Shown one piece after another: positions 33,578 to 44,956 of a stretch of DNA of 64,000 bases. Origin of the DNA: Astragalus membranaceus (taxonomy: Eukaryota; Streptophyta; Magnoliopsida; Fabales; Fabaceae); contig CM076846.1 of the NCBI GenBank assembly GCA_039519185.1, positions 139,148,428-139,212,427 of the forward strand, read 5' to 3'. A program made the position numbers and the translations under genes. The notes beneath the pieces were generated by a model. It did no database searches. It was given only the letters and a program-made list of their open reading frames with translations, and was not told the origin of the DNA. How positions within the stretch are numbered: the first letter of the stretch is position 1; the number at the start of each line of letters is the position of its first letter.

Positions 33578-34527
33578 GATGAAACTAGGTCTAAGGGTAG
33601 TTTAGTCTTTGTGATTTTGATGTGCTCTAGGATTGAGCTTTGATTTTGAATGGAGGGTTGAGATCACTTATCACAAGGATTGAGGGTGGAGAGAAAACAC
33701 AAAATGTGAGAGTGAGAGAGTGGGGGGCGAAAGTTAGAGGGAAAAAAAAGAAAAGAAAAAATGAATTTCTTATTTTGGAAGAGATATTTTATGTGAGGTA
33801 GGGTTAAGGGCATTTTAGAGAAGAATTGTTACCAAAGAGGGAAATTTGGGTTTTCTTATGAAGGGGTTAGTGTAAGTGAGTGAGGTATTTTACCAAAGAG
33901 GGTATAATGATTACAAATTGAAGAGAGAGAGAGAGAGAGAGAAGGAGGATTTCGAAATTGAGGAGAGGAAGAGAGAAAAAAAACTTGTTTTTTGGTCTTT
34001 TGTCTTATTGAGGACACTTCCCTTTTTTTTGAGTTTTTTTTGAATTTGAAATTTTTGGGCATGGGAAATAATGGGAATGCAACTATTGAAAATGTGTCAC
34101 ATGTTTTTGGGCACCACAAAATATTCCCTCTAGTCACCTATGACAATAAAAGTTGTCAATTAAGAATTGAGGAATATTTAATGGTCCCTTTTTATTTTTC
34201 TATGCACTAAAAATGGAAAAATACATTTTTAATTATTTTGACTAGGGTTTCCTTTCTAAAAAATTGTACAAAAATTATCCTTGAAAGAATAAAAATGTAC
34301 TTTTTGTGGATGTGCATTTTTGGCGAGAAAATCATCTTTTTGCGAAAAATGACCAAAATGCCCTTTTTGCTCCAAAATGCATTTCGACCCTAAAAATGAT
34401 TTTAAAAGCTGTGGAATGACTTTTAGGACCCAAAATGCAATGCATAATGCTCTTCACTCTTCAATTTATTTATTTTTTGTGGAAAATTAGGGTTTTGACC
34501 TAAGCCGGACAAAATTAGGGTATGACA

Positions 34528-34532
34528 CACCA
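34528..34532. repeat. Right target-site duplication (CACCA) of the 30 kb insertion
   Basis: CACCA follows the LTR end at 34527 and pairs with CAACA at 4144-4148 (one mismatch). It is part of the chromovirus protease active-site codons on the minus strand. Confidence 0.8.
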
Positions 34533-35587
34533 GTATCAACAATAGACTTTAAAGGAGTACCATTAATGAAGCACGTACCTCTAATGAGTCCATCATCTTC
34601 AGTGGGCTCTTCACCTGCTAAAGCGAACACCTTTCCACTGGACCTTTCCTTCTTCGGCTTCGAACACTGAGTACTAATGTGCCTCTCTTCACCACAGTTG
34701 TAGCAGACCACTGCCTTGCGCTCACATTCGGCCACCACATGACCGTCCTTACTGCACTTGAAACACTTCTTTACGTCGCTTCTGCACATGACACTCTTGT
34801 GGCCAGGCTTGCCACACTTAAAACACACAATGCTAGCAGGGGCATCTCCCCCACTAGTCCTCTTGCCAGCATCAGCTTTCTGCTTACCCTTGCCCGCAGG
34901 GACCTCATACGGCTTACTACGGCCTTGAAACTTGCTCCTATTATCATTCACAATCTTGTAGTGAGCATTACTATCCTCCTCAAAAATTCTGCAACTATCA
35001 ATCAAGTCAGCAAAGACACGGATCTTCTGATATCCGATTGCTTTCTTGATCTCGGGCCTCAAACCATTCTCAAACTTGATACACTTAGAAAACTCAGCAT
35101 TAGCTCCAGTGTAATGCGGATAGAACTTTGCTAGCTCCACGAACTTAGCAGCATACTTCGATACGGACATACTCCCTTGTTTCAGCTCCAGAAACTCAAT
35201 CTCTTTCTTCCCTCGGACATCTTCTGGATAGTACTTACGGTTAAACTCTCTGCTGAACACTTCCCAGGTAATCTCTTCATTAGCAGCCTCCAACCTCTGC
35301 CTCGTCTCTAACCACCAATCATCAGCTTCCTCAGCTAGCATATGCGTACCATAGCGGACCTTCTGTGCTTGGGTACAATCCATCACTCGGAAAATCCTCT
35401 CCATTTCTTTCAACCTAGCCAAAGCACCATCGGAATCATACTTGCTCTTGAACGTGGGCGGATTCTCTCTCTGAAATGTCGCCAGACTGTGAGTCCCAGC
35501 ATTCTCACCGGCATTCTGCTTATTCTGGACAGCCTGCGCCATAGCAGCTAGAGCAGCAGCAATTGCAGTATCGTTCCTCCCAGCCAT
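34533..35587 (-). pseudogene. Chromovirus gag and start of protease, interrupted
   Basis: It starts at MAGRNDTAIAAALAAMAQAV and encodes the Gag core (DDWWLETRQRL, FNRKYYPEDVRGKKEIEFL, VSKYAAKFVELAKFY). Three CCHC zinc knuckles follow: CFKCGKPGHKSVMC, CFKCSKDGHVVAEC and CYNCGEERHISTQC. The protease then begins (SIVDTG) and is cut at its active site by the Tat/Ogre-like insertion; the rest resumes near 4140. The open frame runs on to 34487 only by reading a few codons of the inserted LTR. Gag itself is intact, so particle formation would not be blocked, but Gag-Pol cannot be made as one product. Confidence 0.9.
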
Positions 35588-35693
35588 TTCAACTCACTTG
35601 CTGCAAAACAACCAACAGTTAGATATAATTGACAACACACCATTGTCAATTGACACTACGACTGGACAACTTGGCCGGACAGACCGAACTTTT
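35588..35693 (-). other. Leader of the chromovirus
   Basis: About 105 bp between the primer site and the gag ATG, with no frame or repeat of note. The short spacing to gag is normal for chromoviruses. Confidence 0.6.
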
Positions 35694-35705
35694 GCTCTGA
35701 TACCA
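35694..35705 (-). other. Primer-binding site of the chromovirus
   Basis: The minus strand reads TGGTATCAGAGC, complementary to the 3' end of initiator methionine tRNA, the usual primer for these elements. Four bases separate it from the LTR end at 35710. Confidence 0.92.
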
Positions 35706-35709
35706 CTAA

Positions 35710-38139
35710 TGTAACACCCCTTTTCTACCCGGTATTTATTTAATGAAAATCAGAGTTACAAAAATTTATTTCCTATTTCGAAAAGAGATGTCACACATTT
35801 CATCGATAGTTCAAAACACTGCATACGATATATAACACCTGTCAAGAAGGGTTGAAGCCCATAACACCAGTTTAAATAACAACATCGTCAAAAAATACAT
35901 CACCACGCAGCGGAAAGAAATAAGTTCTAAAACTTAAAGTAATAACGTCCTGAATGGACTCCAAACAAATAAAATATAGCAACCAAAGTTTAGCATTTAT
36001 CCCCCCCTTGAGTGTTACACACCAAAGCAAGGACACCGACGACACCGACTCAGAATAGCGAAGGTACCTAAGCCTTCACTTGCAATCACCTGCACGTTAC
36101 CGCATAGGGGTAACATTCAAACAGAAGGGGTGAGATATCTCCAATATAATAGCGTAAAATGATAGGCAATATGATAGAATACGACAACTATAGCTACCAT
36201 TCCACTACACACATATAATCATAAACACAAACCAAATTGTAACACCAGAATCAGTCACCAAATGTCATGACAATGCATTCACACCAGGCTCACCAATTCA
36301 CCAAAAATTGAGCTTTCACACCAGGCTCACTAGTTTTAGAAAATTTGAGCTTTCACACCTAGCTCCAAGGCCAAAGGCCTTCACCAAAATAAATGCATAT
36401 GCTGTATGCGACACCATGAATGCACACAGACAATCACCAATTAGTCACAATATGACACACCAACAACAATCACCAAATATCACCAAAGTTGGGCTTTCAC
36501 ACCTAGCCACATCGACACCGAAAACACCAACCACCCGACACAACAGAACACCAAGACTTGGAACCTTCACACCTAGTTCCAACAACACCAAGGTCTGAGC
36601 CTTCACACCTAGTTCAAACCGCACCAAGACACCAAGATGACAACAATTTCCAAAACAGCACCAATACACCATAATGACAACAGTTTTCCAAAACATTTGA
36701 GACACGAGGATTTTTCACAACACCGGAGACAAGCGACAATTTTTTCCAAAGTATTAGAGGCACGACAACATTCTTTTTAAAACATCACCATTTAACGACT
36801 ACACCAACGATTAACAATTTTCCAGAAAAATGGACCACTTTGCCTCAAATTAGAATATTCAGCTAGGCCTCTGAATAAGCTTTCCAAAACATTTTGAAAC
36901 GTCTAAATCGGACTCTCGAGTCAAAAGATATGTCAAAAACAAAACCGGGGAAAAATTGAGGAACATCCTGAAAATGGCGCCTAGGCACTGGGCGCCTAGC
37001 AGGAAAACGCAACACAGCAAACTGGCGCCCAGGAGCAGGGCGCCCAGCAACAGGCAACAAAACTGACTCTGGCGCCCAAGGGCAGGGCGCCTAGCAACAA
37101 ACGCAACACACCTGGCTTTGGCGCCCAGGAGCAGGGCGCCTAGCAACAAGCAGCAACACAACAGATCACATGGTAGGAAATGGCGCCCTTGGCGCCCAGA
37201 CAACCCAGAACAAAACGCAACACACAAAGGACACGCCCATGGCGCCCATGGCGCCCCTGCGCCAAGACAGGGCGCAACACAACACAGGAACAGGCGCCCA
37301 TGGCGCCCAGGACTCAAAACACATCAGCAACAACATCCTGGCACACGGCGCCCAGCAGCAGGGCGCCAAAAACAGCATCTAGGACAATGGCGCCCATGGC
37401 GCCCTAGGGGTCAACAATTCATTATTTTCACCAATTTAAATCACCAATCCTTAATCACCAATGTCAATCATCATAATTTGCTAATCACAACACCAAACGA
37501 ACATTTTATCGAACACCTAACATGCAATTAGGACTAACAACAATGAATCACCAATTTTTAGGGTCACAACAATCACCAACAAGCAAGTATTTTCAATCAA
37601 CCTAGTTATGATTCAACTACCATCAAACTACACATCAAAATCAAACCCTAGGCATCATAGGATCTATTCCCACATAACCACATCAGAAAACCCCATTATA
37701 AGGAAGAACCCCACCCTTACCTTATAGTAGGAGAGCACCAATTCTCTTGAGCAAGTCACCAACAGAACCTCAGCAACACAGCTCCTCTCTGCTCCTTTGA
37801 ATTCGCAAAACCCTCTTCCTCTTCTCTCTTGGATTTCTGCGCCGTCCCTCTTTCTCTCGTCTCCTCTCTCTATTTCGCAACTTTTCTTTCTTTCTTTCTC
37901 CAAGCAATTCGCAATGAGCCAAACCCTAGCCTAGGTGCTTCACCTATGCGCCTAGCTAGTGGGCTTGGATCACGGGCTTTCCTCCAGCTTAAGCCCGATC
38001 ACTAACGCCCTCCCCTAAAATTTGATTATACACCTCTTAGTCAAACGTAAATATAATTACACCAACTAAAATAAATAAATAAATAGATGAATACCTAAAT
38101 ATTTAATTAAATAATTTAATTAAATATTTGGGCGTTACA
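35710..38139 (-). mobile_element. 5' LTR of the chromovirus
   Basis: A 2,430-bp LTR, minus-strand start TGTAACGCCC at 38139 and end GGTGTTACA at 35710. It includes the GGCGCC-rich repeat at about 36976-37402. A TAAGGTAAGGGT donor-like word lies at about 37716 on the minus strand, after a CT/GA-rich leader. The five bases outside (ACCAA, 38140-38144) should be the target duplication, but the partner is left of the window. GC-rich frames here (for example 36859-37317) are repeat artefacts. Confidence 0.9.
36976..37402. repeat. GGCGCC-rich irregular repeat in the chromovirus LTR
   Basis: About eighteen GGCGCC palindromes, often in pairs, set in units such as GGCGCCCAGGAGCAGGGCGC and ATGGCGCCCATGGCGCCC. 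Spacing is irregular. The 3' LTR copy (about 1-90) contains its end. Confidence 0.88.
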
Positions 38140-38144
38140 ACCAA

Positions 38145-38277
38145 GAGGAACGATGAAGGCCAAGGCAAGAGTGACCAAAGGAGGTGTTGCTGACAAAGTC
38201 ACGGTTCTGAACGAAATTAGGAGTATGAACGAAACCCTAACGAAATCACAGGTATGATAGAAACCCTACTGATACCA
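38145..38277 (-). mobile_element. Start of a Ty1/copia interior with primer site
   Basis: The minus strand has TGGTATCAG at 38269-38277 directly after the LTR end at 38278, then about 120 bp of leader. The chromovirus interrupts it at 38139/38140, so the remaining copia body lies left of the window. Confidence 0.7.
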
Positions 38278-39048
38278 TGTCACAACAGGAGACACAATAT
38301 TGATCACACAGTTCGGCCAAACTTTGCCTACGTCTGAGACTACAGAGCAGCTGTAGTTTCGTTTTATTGATTGTATTTCGATAATCCTTGAGTACAAACA
38401 CTAAGGAGTTTAAATAGGCTATTCTATGTGAAAACCTAACGGGTCTGGGCCGAATACATATATAAATAATTCTACTATTTACAAACTTCCTTATTTCCTT
38501 ATTCACAATATTTCACTCTATATCTTTGATATTTCTCTCGCTCTCACTCACTCACTCTTTCTTTCTCTCTCTCACTCTATTTTCACTACAGTTCGAGTTT
38601 TGTAACCTCATGTTTCGAGTTATGAATACCACTCTTTAGAAATTAAACTTGGAGATGCTTCAAGTTTTCTAGAAAAGAAGAAAGAAGTTTAGAAAACTTG
38701 GAAATGCTTCAAGTTTTGGTGTGAGTAAGAAGTGAGGAGAAATTTTCCTTTTATAGGCGAGTATGAGTCGTTGGGAAGCAATAAAGAGCCAACAACACTT
38801 TTGACCGTTGGACCAAAGACCGTAACAGTTCTGCCTCGGTCAATATGATCGTTGGAGCTTTGACTCGGTCAAAATGATCGTTAGGGGTCAACGTACAACA
38901 AAAAGTAAAAAAATATTTTCAAAAAAAATAAATATACCCCACTCAGCCCAAGCCCGATCAGACAGACGTGCGGTGGTCATTTTGTGTGCGTCACCTCTCA
39001 TTCACAACGTGGGAGCTTTTCAATTTACAAAACATCAAAGTTCCAACA
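38278..39048 (-). mobile_element. Ty1/copia 5' LTR
   Basis: A 771-bp LTR with minus-strand start TGTTGGAACTTTGATG at 39048 and end GTTGTGACA at 38278, followed by a primer site. A TATA box (CCTATAAAAGG) is at 38747-38757 on the minus strand, in a suitable place for the LTR promoter. CT-rich sequence occupies about 38530-38582. No genes; the 86-codon minus frame (38246-38506) is an LTR shadow. Confidence 0.75.
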
Positions 39049-39359
39049 GATTTTAACTAAAAATGGAATTATAGATTATTATAGTAAATATTTGTACCAG
39101 ACATATACATAGAAATTTAAGGGAATTCGTGATTATAAAATTATGAAATTATTTTAATATTACATAAAATTGCAATTATATTAAACAATAACGATAGTTT
39201 GGAAAAAATACATTATACATTAGGTAATCCCCTTAAAATTTGAAATTTGACTATATACTAAGGGAATTTAAAATATATCAACAATTTAGTTTTTTGTATT
39301 AAAACTATGTCATTTAATTCACTTCTTCAATTTGTATAGAGATAAAAAAAGTAATCATT
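39049..39359. other. AT-rich stretch, nothing recognised
   Basis: About 310 bp of AT-rich DNA between the copia LTR and the CACTA end. No frame, repeat or known element stands out. Confidence 0.4.
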
Positions 39360-40480
39360 CACTAGTGGAAAACAAGGATCCTAATCCGACTTATATTAGG
39401 GCGACTTAGAAAGTCTGAAATTTTAAAGTCGGATAACAGTCCGACTTTAAAAGTGGGTTTTTAAGTCGGATAAATAGCGTCCGACTTTACCATTTGTTCA
39501 GGTTTCTATCGAACACTTTTAACGTCGGAGTACACAGACATCCGACTTTAAAGGTTTATTTGTAACGTCAAATACGACAAAAACATCCGACTTTAAAAGT
39601 TTTACTTTTTTTTTGGCTTTTTACTTCACCCTGCATATACAAACATTTACTGCACATAATTTGGAGTAGTTAAAGTACTACCCTTTCAGCTACACAAGAG
39701 AAACACGTACACACACAGGTAATTAAAGTACTACATTTAAATATATAGAGTTAAACTCTTAAATTTCATACCAACATGTACGTTAATGAACTACATGAAA
39801 AAAAAAACATACACAAAGTGCTGATATTGTAATTATATTCCAAAATGTATGTTAATGTACTACACTTTCATTTAAGTAGTTGCCAAAATGAACTTTTCCT
39901 GTTTATCTCCAAGAAAACGCCGAACTTAAGTTGTTTTCTTTTTTCTTCCTTTCCAGTTGGCTTACGCTCCTCATACAACCTTAGAAAGAACTCCGCCCAA
40001 ACTTGTCTAATGTGCTTCTATTCTTCAGATGTGAACGGACCACTTGTATTGAATACCTAAAAAAATAAAAGATAAATAAGAACCATGAGTTAATCTAATA
40101 TCTACTCATTAATAATTATCTAGTAATCATCTTAAAAATTAAAAAATTCAATTACATTTTTCCAATTGTTAGTGACAGTTGCGGAGACAATAGTCATCAT
40201 ATTTATCATTACATAATAGCCACAAGAATAGATATCATTTTGTTTTGCCACCTATAAATAACAAAACAACAAAATCAATTTCCCAACAGTTGCATAATTA
40301 CATTTAATTTGCATCTAAGTTACAGCTCCAGCTAGATAGGATTAGTTCTCCATCAGGATGCTGCCATCTAAAGATATCTACAAATCCTTTTGATAAGAAG
40401 TTTGTTGCAAATGACTTCCCTTCTTCATCTAACATGTAACTGTTACAATAGATCAAAAGTCAAAACACTTCATGCTCTTG
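39360..40480. mobile_element. CACTA-type transposon end fragment
   Basis: It begins CACTAGTGGAAAAC, a typical CACTA-superfamily terminal inverted repeat. Subterminal motifs follow: four TCCGACTTTA words at about 39450, 39478, 39549 and 39585, and inverted AAGTCGGAT words. Such repeats bind the transposase in the family. The interior holds remnants of a peptidase gene (39905-40251). No opposite end is visible, and near 40492 the sequence changes into the duplicated segment, so the element is truncated. Confidence 0.65.
39905..40251 (-). pseudogene. ULP1-like (C48) cysteine peptidase fragment, two exons
   Basis: Exon-like block 40251-40156 encodes KQNDIYSCGYYVMINMMT; the Q…CGYYVM signature surrounds the catalytic cysteine of ULP1/C48 peptidases carried by many plant CACTA elements. 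It ends at a GTAATT donor. After about 100 bp, a TTTTTTTAG acceptor opens a second block from 40056 (FNTSGPFTSEE, then VWAEFFLRLYEER), which matches the usual C-terminal end of these proteins. An in-frame TAG after SEE breaks it. The catalytic histidine and aspartate are not seen. A further coding-like minus-strand stretch at about 40322-40440 (NFLSKGFVDIFRWQHPDGE) may be an upstream exon; I do not recognise it. Confidence 0.6.
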
Positions 40481-40491
40481 AAAGCTTATAC

Positions 40492-41546
40492 TTTTGTTAC
40501 CCTGTGGATACATGTAACAACCTGATTACTCCCCCTCCCCTCTTTATCTCCTTTTAAACCCAGTAATATTTACTAGAAACAAGTTCATTGCTTAAATTGT
40601 AATATTTACTAAGGTATAGATGTCACCAAACAACACCGATTCTACATTCTCTTACTTCAACTCACTCATTGAATGAAATTGGATACTTTGCCATTCCATG
40701 CTACAATCAGGGTGATCACCAAAACCAAGGTGAATAAATGATGGCAAGGTTTCCTAATATTGATACTCATTATTCTGGATAAAAACCAGGGAGCAATATA
40801 TAAGAAAATTGAATGCATTGTTTTGATTACCTTTTCTGATGTTGTATTGCTTCTTTTATGGCTTCATGTATTTAGATGGATGGCCACAAATAGGTGAAGT
40901 CCCACACTGATTCTATACTCGGACAGCTTCCAAGGGAAGAGAAAATACTCTCTAAGATTTCACCACCAAAAGAATATTGCAGATTTAAATCCCATCTCGT
41001 GGCACCTGATACAAGAGGCACCAAATGACACTAACACCAACTAGATAAAATGCACCAACAAAAAGAGATCACAGCAGCACCTTCTACTCGCTTGTAGCCA
41101 CCACAAAAGAGTTCATAGTCCAGTTATTTTGTCAAGTTTTAAGAAATTTACTGGATTTTATTTTCTCTATTAAAGAACAACTAATTCAAATTGAATTTTT
41201 ACTTTTCATTAAACCTTTCTTGAATTCATCAAATGGTAGCAACGTAATTGATCTCTCTACAATTCTGAGCTCTATGTTTTCACATCAATTGTTGCTGAAG
41301 ATGTTGGCATTCTATTTCATATCTCTAAGCTCGATTGTTTTGTTAGGGATCTATTAGCTTTTGAATATACATTTGTGTTTGAGACGTTTTCTAGTCAGAA
41401 TATTATTGTTATACTCGAACTATAATATCAAATAATCAAATAATTTGGCATAAACTAGCCGAATAAACTACTAACTACAATAGACAATGATTTGAGAACA
41501 CATTGCCAAATCATTCCATCTATTTGGGAAAGTGTTCTCAAATCAT
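40492..41546. repeat. Segment A, direct copy of 54620-55857
   Basis: From CTTTTGTTACCCTGTGG on, it matches 54620-55857 with few differences. The other copy has about 190 extra bases (near 55077-55265). It ends at the shared copia insertion. No coding frame is evident; it may be intron or flanking DNA of a host gene. Confidence 0.85.
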
Positions 41547-42142
41547 TGTTAGATGATAAAATTAAGTGTAATTTAATTTCCTTGTATTTTACATAGCTTT
41601 ACATTACAATAGGGATAGTTACAAATTCAGTTTGATTACTGTTATGTAATCTGTTAGTTAGTTAGAGTTGTTAGTTAGAGTTTGTTAATTAGTTTTATCT
41701 TTTGATCTGTTAGTTAGTTAGAGTTTGTTAATTAGTTTTATCTTTTGCTACTAAGTTTGTTACTTCAAACTCTTTGTATATATACCTTCATCAAAAATGA
41801 ATAAACTACAAGATTCACTTTTCCTATTCTAACATGGTATCAGTTGATAATTCCGCATCCTACCTCTGAATTCTTCTCCTTCGCGACGCTCTTCTCTTTT
41901 TCTGCGTCTGCGTCGTTTCCTCTTCTTCGCACCGAGTCTCTCTTCTACGAAGCCCTCTCCCTTTTCTTCCTCGGTTTTTTCTTGTTATTGCACTCACTAC
42001 ATCAGAAATTCAGTGGCTGTTATATCTTTTACAGGACCTTCATCAGCCTTATAATGCTGCTGTCTCCGTGTTTTGTGACAATCATTCAGCTATTCACATA
42101 GCACAGAATCCCATCTTTCACGAACGTACAAAACATATAGAG
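41547..42142 (+). mobile_element. Small copia derivative, copy A (truncated)
   Basis: LTR 41547-41834 (TGTTAG…TAACA, preceded by ATCAT) is followed by TGGTATCAG and about 300 bp of interior identical in layout to copy B at 55858. Copy A stops at 42142, where a chromovirus LTR begins; its right half and second LTR are missing. Confidence 0.88.
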
Positions 42143-42589
42143 TGTAACACCCCGGTATTTTTATTGACTAAAAATACCCAAGTGCACATTAGTAACACAT
42201 CAGAGATATAAAATTCCTGCGTAAATACTGAACACTGCAAAATAGTTTTCATTGGGCAATAACCAAGCAGTCTTAATACACATAAGACCATAAAAATTCA
42301 GCGAACTATTGTGCTCAGTATCATACAAGAAAGCGGAAATAAAATGATATTACACTAAAGTCGTAGTGTTGCGGTACATAGACAACAAAAGGAAATGTAA
42401 ACTTAAGCATAATGCTAAGTTATCAGCAACCAGTCCGAGCCCAACCTACTCGTGCCTCTGGGATTTCCTCTGTCCCTGTGTCTCTGTAAAACAACAACAT
42501 TTAAACAGTGAGATACAATCTCAGTGAGTTCTACCGAGACCCCTACTAACTCTCTCGGCTCAATTAATAATCCTTTTTAAATTAACACG

Positions 42590-42785
42590 ACACCGACTGC
42601 AATCCAGTACTAACCCCAGTGAACGTGAACAAACAAAGTGCGGCACCGACTGCAATACAGTGCTAACCCCGGTGTATCGCACAGTACGACACCGACTGCA
42701 ATACAGTGATAACCCCGGTGTACGTACAACAAACTCATGACATAACACCGACTGCAATCCAGTGCTATATACCCGGTGAACCCCT
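42590..42785. repeat. CACCGACTGC…CGGTG repeats, four copies
   Basis: Each unit of about 48-60 bp starts CACCGACTGCAAT and ends near CCCCGGTG. CACCG and CGGTG are complementary, so each unit can form a hairpin. Related arrays are in the two other LTRs of this group. Confidence 0.82.
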
Positions 42786-43176
42786 CACCAATAGTACATT
42801 CTCCTATTGGCACGGAGCCTAGGGTGGGGGAGCAAGACTGCCCCGCCTAGTATGTCGAACAATGGGTCGTCACCCAACTCGATATATAAACATATATCTA
42901 CAATCAAATGAACCCATAATTCATTTACATTATGCTTTACACGTAGGACTCATAGTCCGCCTTGTTATCAATAAAACATGTCCGCACCCGTATACTATCA
43001 TTCGGTTTTTCGAAACGATTTGAACATCAAAAGTATTTTATAAAACCCTTTTGAAACATACCCAAAATCATGGCATTATAAGCCTAATATCATTATAGAA
43101 GGGTTAGGAAAGGATTAGGAGAGGATTGGAATCGAAATGGAATCATTTAGGGCACTTTGAAAAATTTGGACAGAAC

Positions 43177-43422
43177 CATGCGCACGGATCGTGCCCCTGG
43201 GACGCACGGATCGTGCTCATGCGCACGGATCGTGCCCCTGGGACGCACGGATCGTGCCCCTGGGACGCACGGATCGTGCGCTCTGTTAAGCATTTTGAAA
43301 ATCTGAAACCGAACCAGGCGCACGGATCGTGCCCCTGGGACGCACGGATCGTGCCCCTGGGGCGCACGGATCGTGCTCATGCGCACGGATCGTGCCCCTG
43401 GGACGCACGGATCGTGCTCATT
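43177..43422. repeat. 24-bp GC-rich repeat, ten GCACGGATCGTGC units
   Basis: Ten copies of GCACGGATCGTGC (arms GCACG/CGTGC around GAT), mostly linked by CCCTGGGAC or TCAT, split into two blocks by a 40-bp spacer. The frames across it on both strands are repeat-driven and not genes. Confidence 0.9.
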
Positions 43423-44417
43423 TGACAGCATTGCAAAAATAGCCTTTTCATGAAAACTCGCTTTCCGATTAATCTGAAACTCGCTCCGATCGATTCCTAA
43501 CTCGAAAACAGATCATACCAGGCAATATTCCAGTCCAATCAATATCAAACATTCAAACAATTCAATCAAAAACCCAACAACTACGAATTTCATCAAAACG
43601 CGATATATTTCAAAATAACGTTTTTGACTCAAAATCTTCCGAAACCAAGTCACATAAAATGCATTTCAAAACGGAATAAACCTAAATGTGAGTAAAACTC
43701 ACTCTTGAAGCGAGAGCCGGTACCGAGCCGAAGTCACCGAGACTTCAAAATCTCCAAACGAGAATCGAAAATCACCAATCCGCTTTCAACTTCGATTCGG
43801 GCTTCCAAACGCGTTCAACCTTCCTTGGCTTCGATCCTATACATGATTAAATCATCAATTTCATCATTTAATCCAATATTTCAACAATTTTCTCCCTCAA
43901 AACCCCTAAAATTTGTAGCTCCATAACTTGGGGAAAAATGGATGAAAACTTACCAAGCTTTGGGGGTTTTGGCAGAGGAGGGAAGATGATGATGGTGCTG
44001 AAATTTGGAGGGATGGCTCCACTTCCTCTTCTTCCTTTCTCTTCTTTCCTCCTCTTCTTTCTTCTTTCTTTTCTCCTCTTCTCTTCTTTTCTTTCCTCTG
44101 CTGTTTCACGCTTCTTCTTTCTTTCTTTCTGTATTAATTCTTTTACTTTCTTTCCTTCTTTTTCTTTTAAGTGGTGATATGGTCAAATGACCATATCACC
44201 CTTAATTTCTTATTTCTTCCCCAGAACACCCTTATTTCGTTTTATCGTTCCAGAGACATCCAATTAATTAATTTTAGTACTCGACAAATACTCCAATCAA
44301 GTACTAAAAATAATTAATTTGGGTCGACATCCAAATAATTCGATTAATTATTTTTGAGGATGTTACATTCTCCCCAACTTGAAAGAATTTTGTCCTCAAA
44401 ATTTAACACAACGTACC

Positions 44418-44956
44418 TCATGAAAACAAATACGGATAGCGATTCCGCATATCATCCTCCAATTCCCAAGTAGCTTCCTCAGCGGAGAAACCATCCCAAA
44501 CCACCTTGACTTTGGGAATTGACTTCGTCCGTAGCGTCCTCTCGTCACGTTCCATGATGTAATTTGGATGAGGTTTGAAAGACAAGTCCGGTCGAAGGTC
44601 AATCGTTTCAAAATCTAGCGGTTGACTTGGATCGGGAATGTACTTCCGCAACTGAGACACATGGAACACATCATGGAGATTTGACAATGGTGGAGGCAAA
44701 GCAATACGGTATGCAAGAGGCCCAACTCGCTCGATAATTTGGAAGGGTCCAATATACCGAGGACTGAGTTTCTTCACCCGTAATGCCCTACCTGTGCCAA
44801 TTGTTGGTGATAATCTCAAAAACACATGATCACCCGACTCAAACTCTAACGGTCTTCTCCTTTTGTCGGCATAACTCTTTTGCCTACTTTGAGCAGCTTT
44901 CATTCTTTCCCTGATCTGGCGGATCTTTTCAGTAATATCATGAATCATCTTAGGTC
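44418..44956 (-). pseudogene. Chromovirus pol C-terminus: end of integrase and chromodomain
   Basis: The last 176 residues of a chromovirus polyprotein: the integrase tail (KMAAQSRQKSYADKRRR-like, here MKAAQSRQKSYADKRR; SPRYIGPFQIIERVGPLAYR; LHDVFHVSQLRKYIPDP), then a chromodomain-like end (VKVVWDGFSAEEATWELE, RYPYLF). Chromodomains can guide insertion into chromatin with particular histone marks. Everything upstream (gag to integrase core) is gone: homology ends near 44956, where duplicated segment sequence resumes. It belongs with the LTR at 42143-44367. Not functional alone. Confidence 0.88.

Larger units (their letters stand above)
4149..34527 (-). mobile_element. Tat/Ogre-like LTR retrotransposon with a rearranged 3' side
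   Basis: This is the whole insertion between the two 5-bp duplications. Its outer ends are the two natural LTR ends: minus strand TGTCATACCC at 34527 and GCAACA at 4149. A complete element occupies 14893-34527, with two LTRs of about 3.9-4.0 kb, primer site, ORF1, gag-pro, intron, RT, dual RNase H, integrase and polypurine tract. The extra 10.7 kb at 4149-14892 consists of inverted and tandem LTR pieces that are not part of a normal element. The long LTRs, the extra ORF upstream of gag, the intron before RT and the second RNase H are the hallmarks of the Tat/Ogre lineage. Confidence 0.88.
30549..34527 (-). mobile_element. 5' LTR of the Tat/Ogre-like element
   Basis: A 3,979-bp LTR with minus-strand start TGTCATACCC and end GGGCGCAACA. 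It carries a TATA box at 33569-33577, three good 131-bp subrepeats starting at 32285, 32416 and 32547 plus a diverged one near 32690-32760, a 126-bp duplication at about 30881-31142 and a short GA tract (33922-33941). It differs from the 3' LTR by isolated substitutions and the repeat-number changes. No genes. Confidence 0.92.
42143..44367 (-). mobile_element. Chromovirus 3' LTR (truncated element)
   Basis: A 2,225-bp LTR, minus-strand start TGTAACATCC at 44367, end GGGGTGTTACA at 42143. A polypurine tract (CAAGTTGGGGAGAA on the minus strand, 44368-44381) lies just outside. It contains four CACCGACTGC units, ten GCACGGATCGTGC units, the hairpin TGAGATACAATCTCA (42509-42523) and GTGAGTAAAACTCAC (43688-43702). 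Confidence 0.88.

Noticed and set aside
35694..35705. Possible tRNA gene at primer sites
   Set aside because: Only 12-17 bp match tRNA 3' ends, as expected for LTR primer-binding sites; no cloverleaf is present.
36859..37531. GC-rich overlapping ORFs (up to 152 codons) in the chromovirus LTR
   Set aside because: Driven by the GGCGCC repeat, open in several frames on both strands, typical of repeat artefacts.
43177..43422. CRISPR-like appearance of the GCACGGATCGTGC repeat
   Set aside because: The spacers are 9-11 bp and themselves repeated, there are no cas genes, and the context is a plant LTR.
43126..43431. Three overlapping ORFs of repeated GSCPWDARIV/ARSVRM-type peptides
   Set aside because: Translations of the 24-bp repeat in different frames, without independent support.
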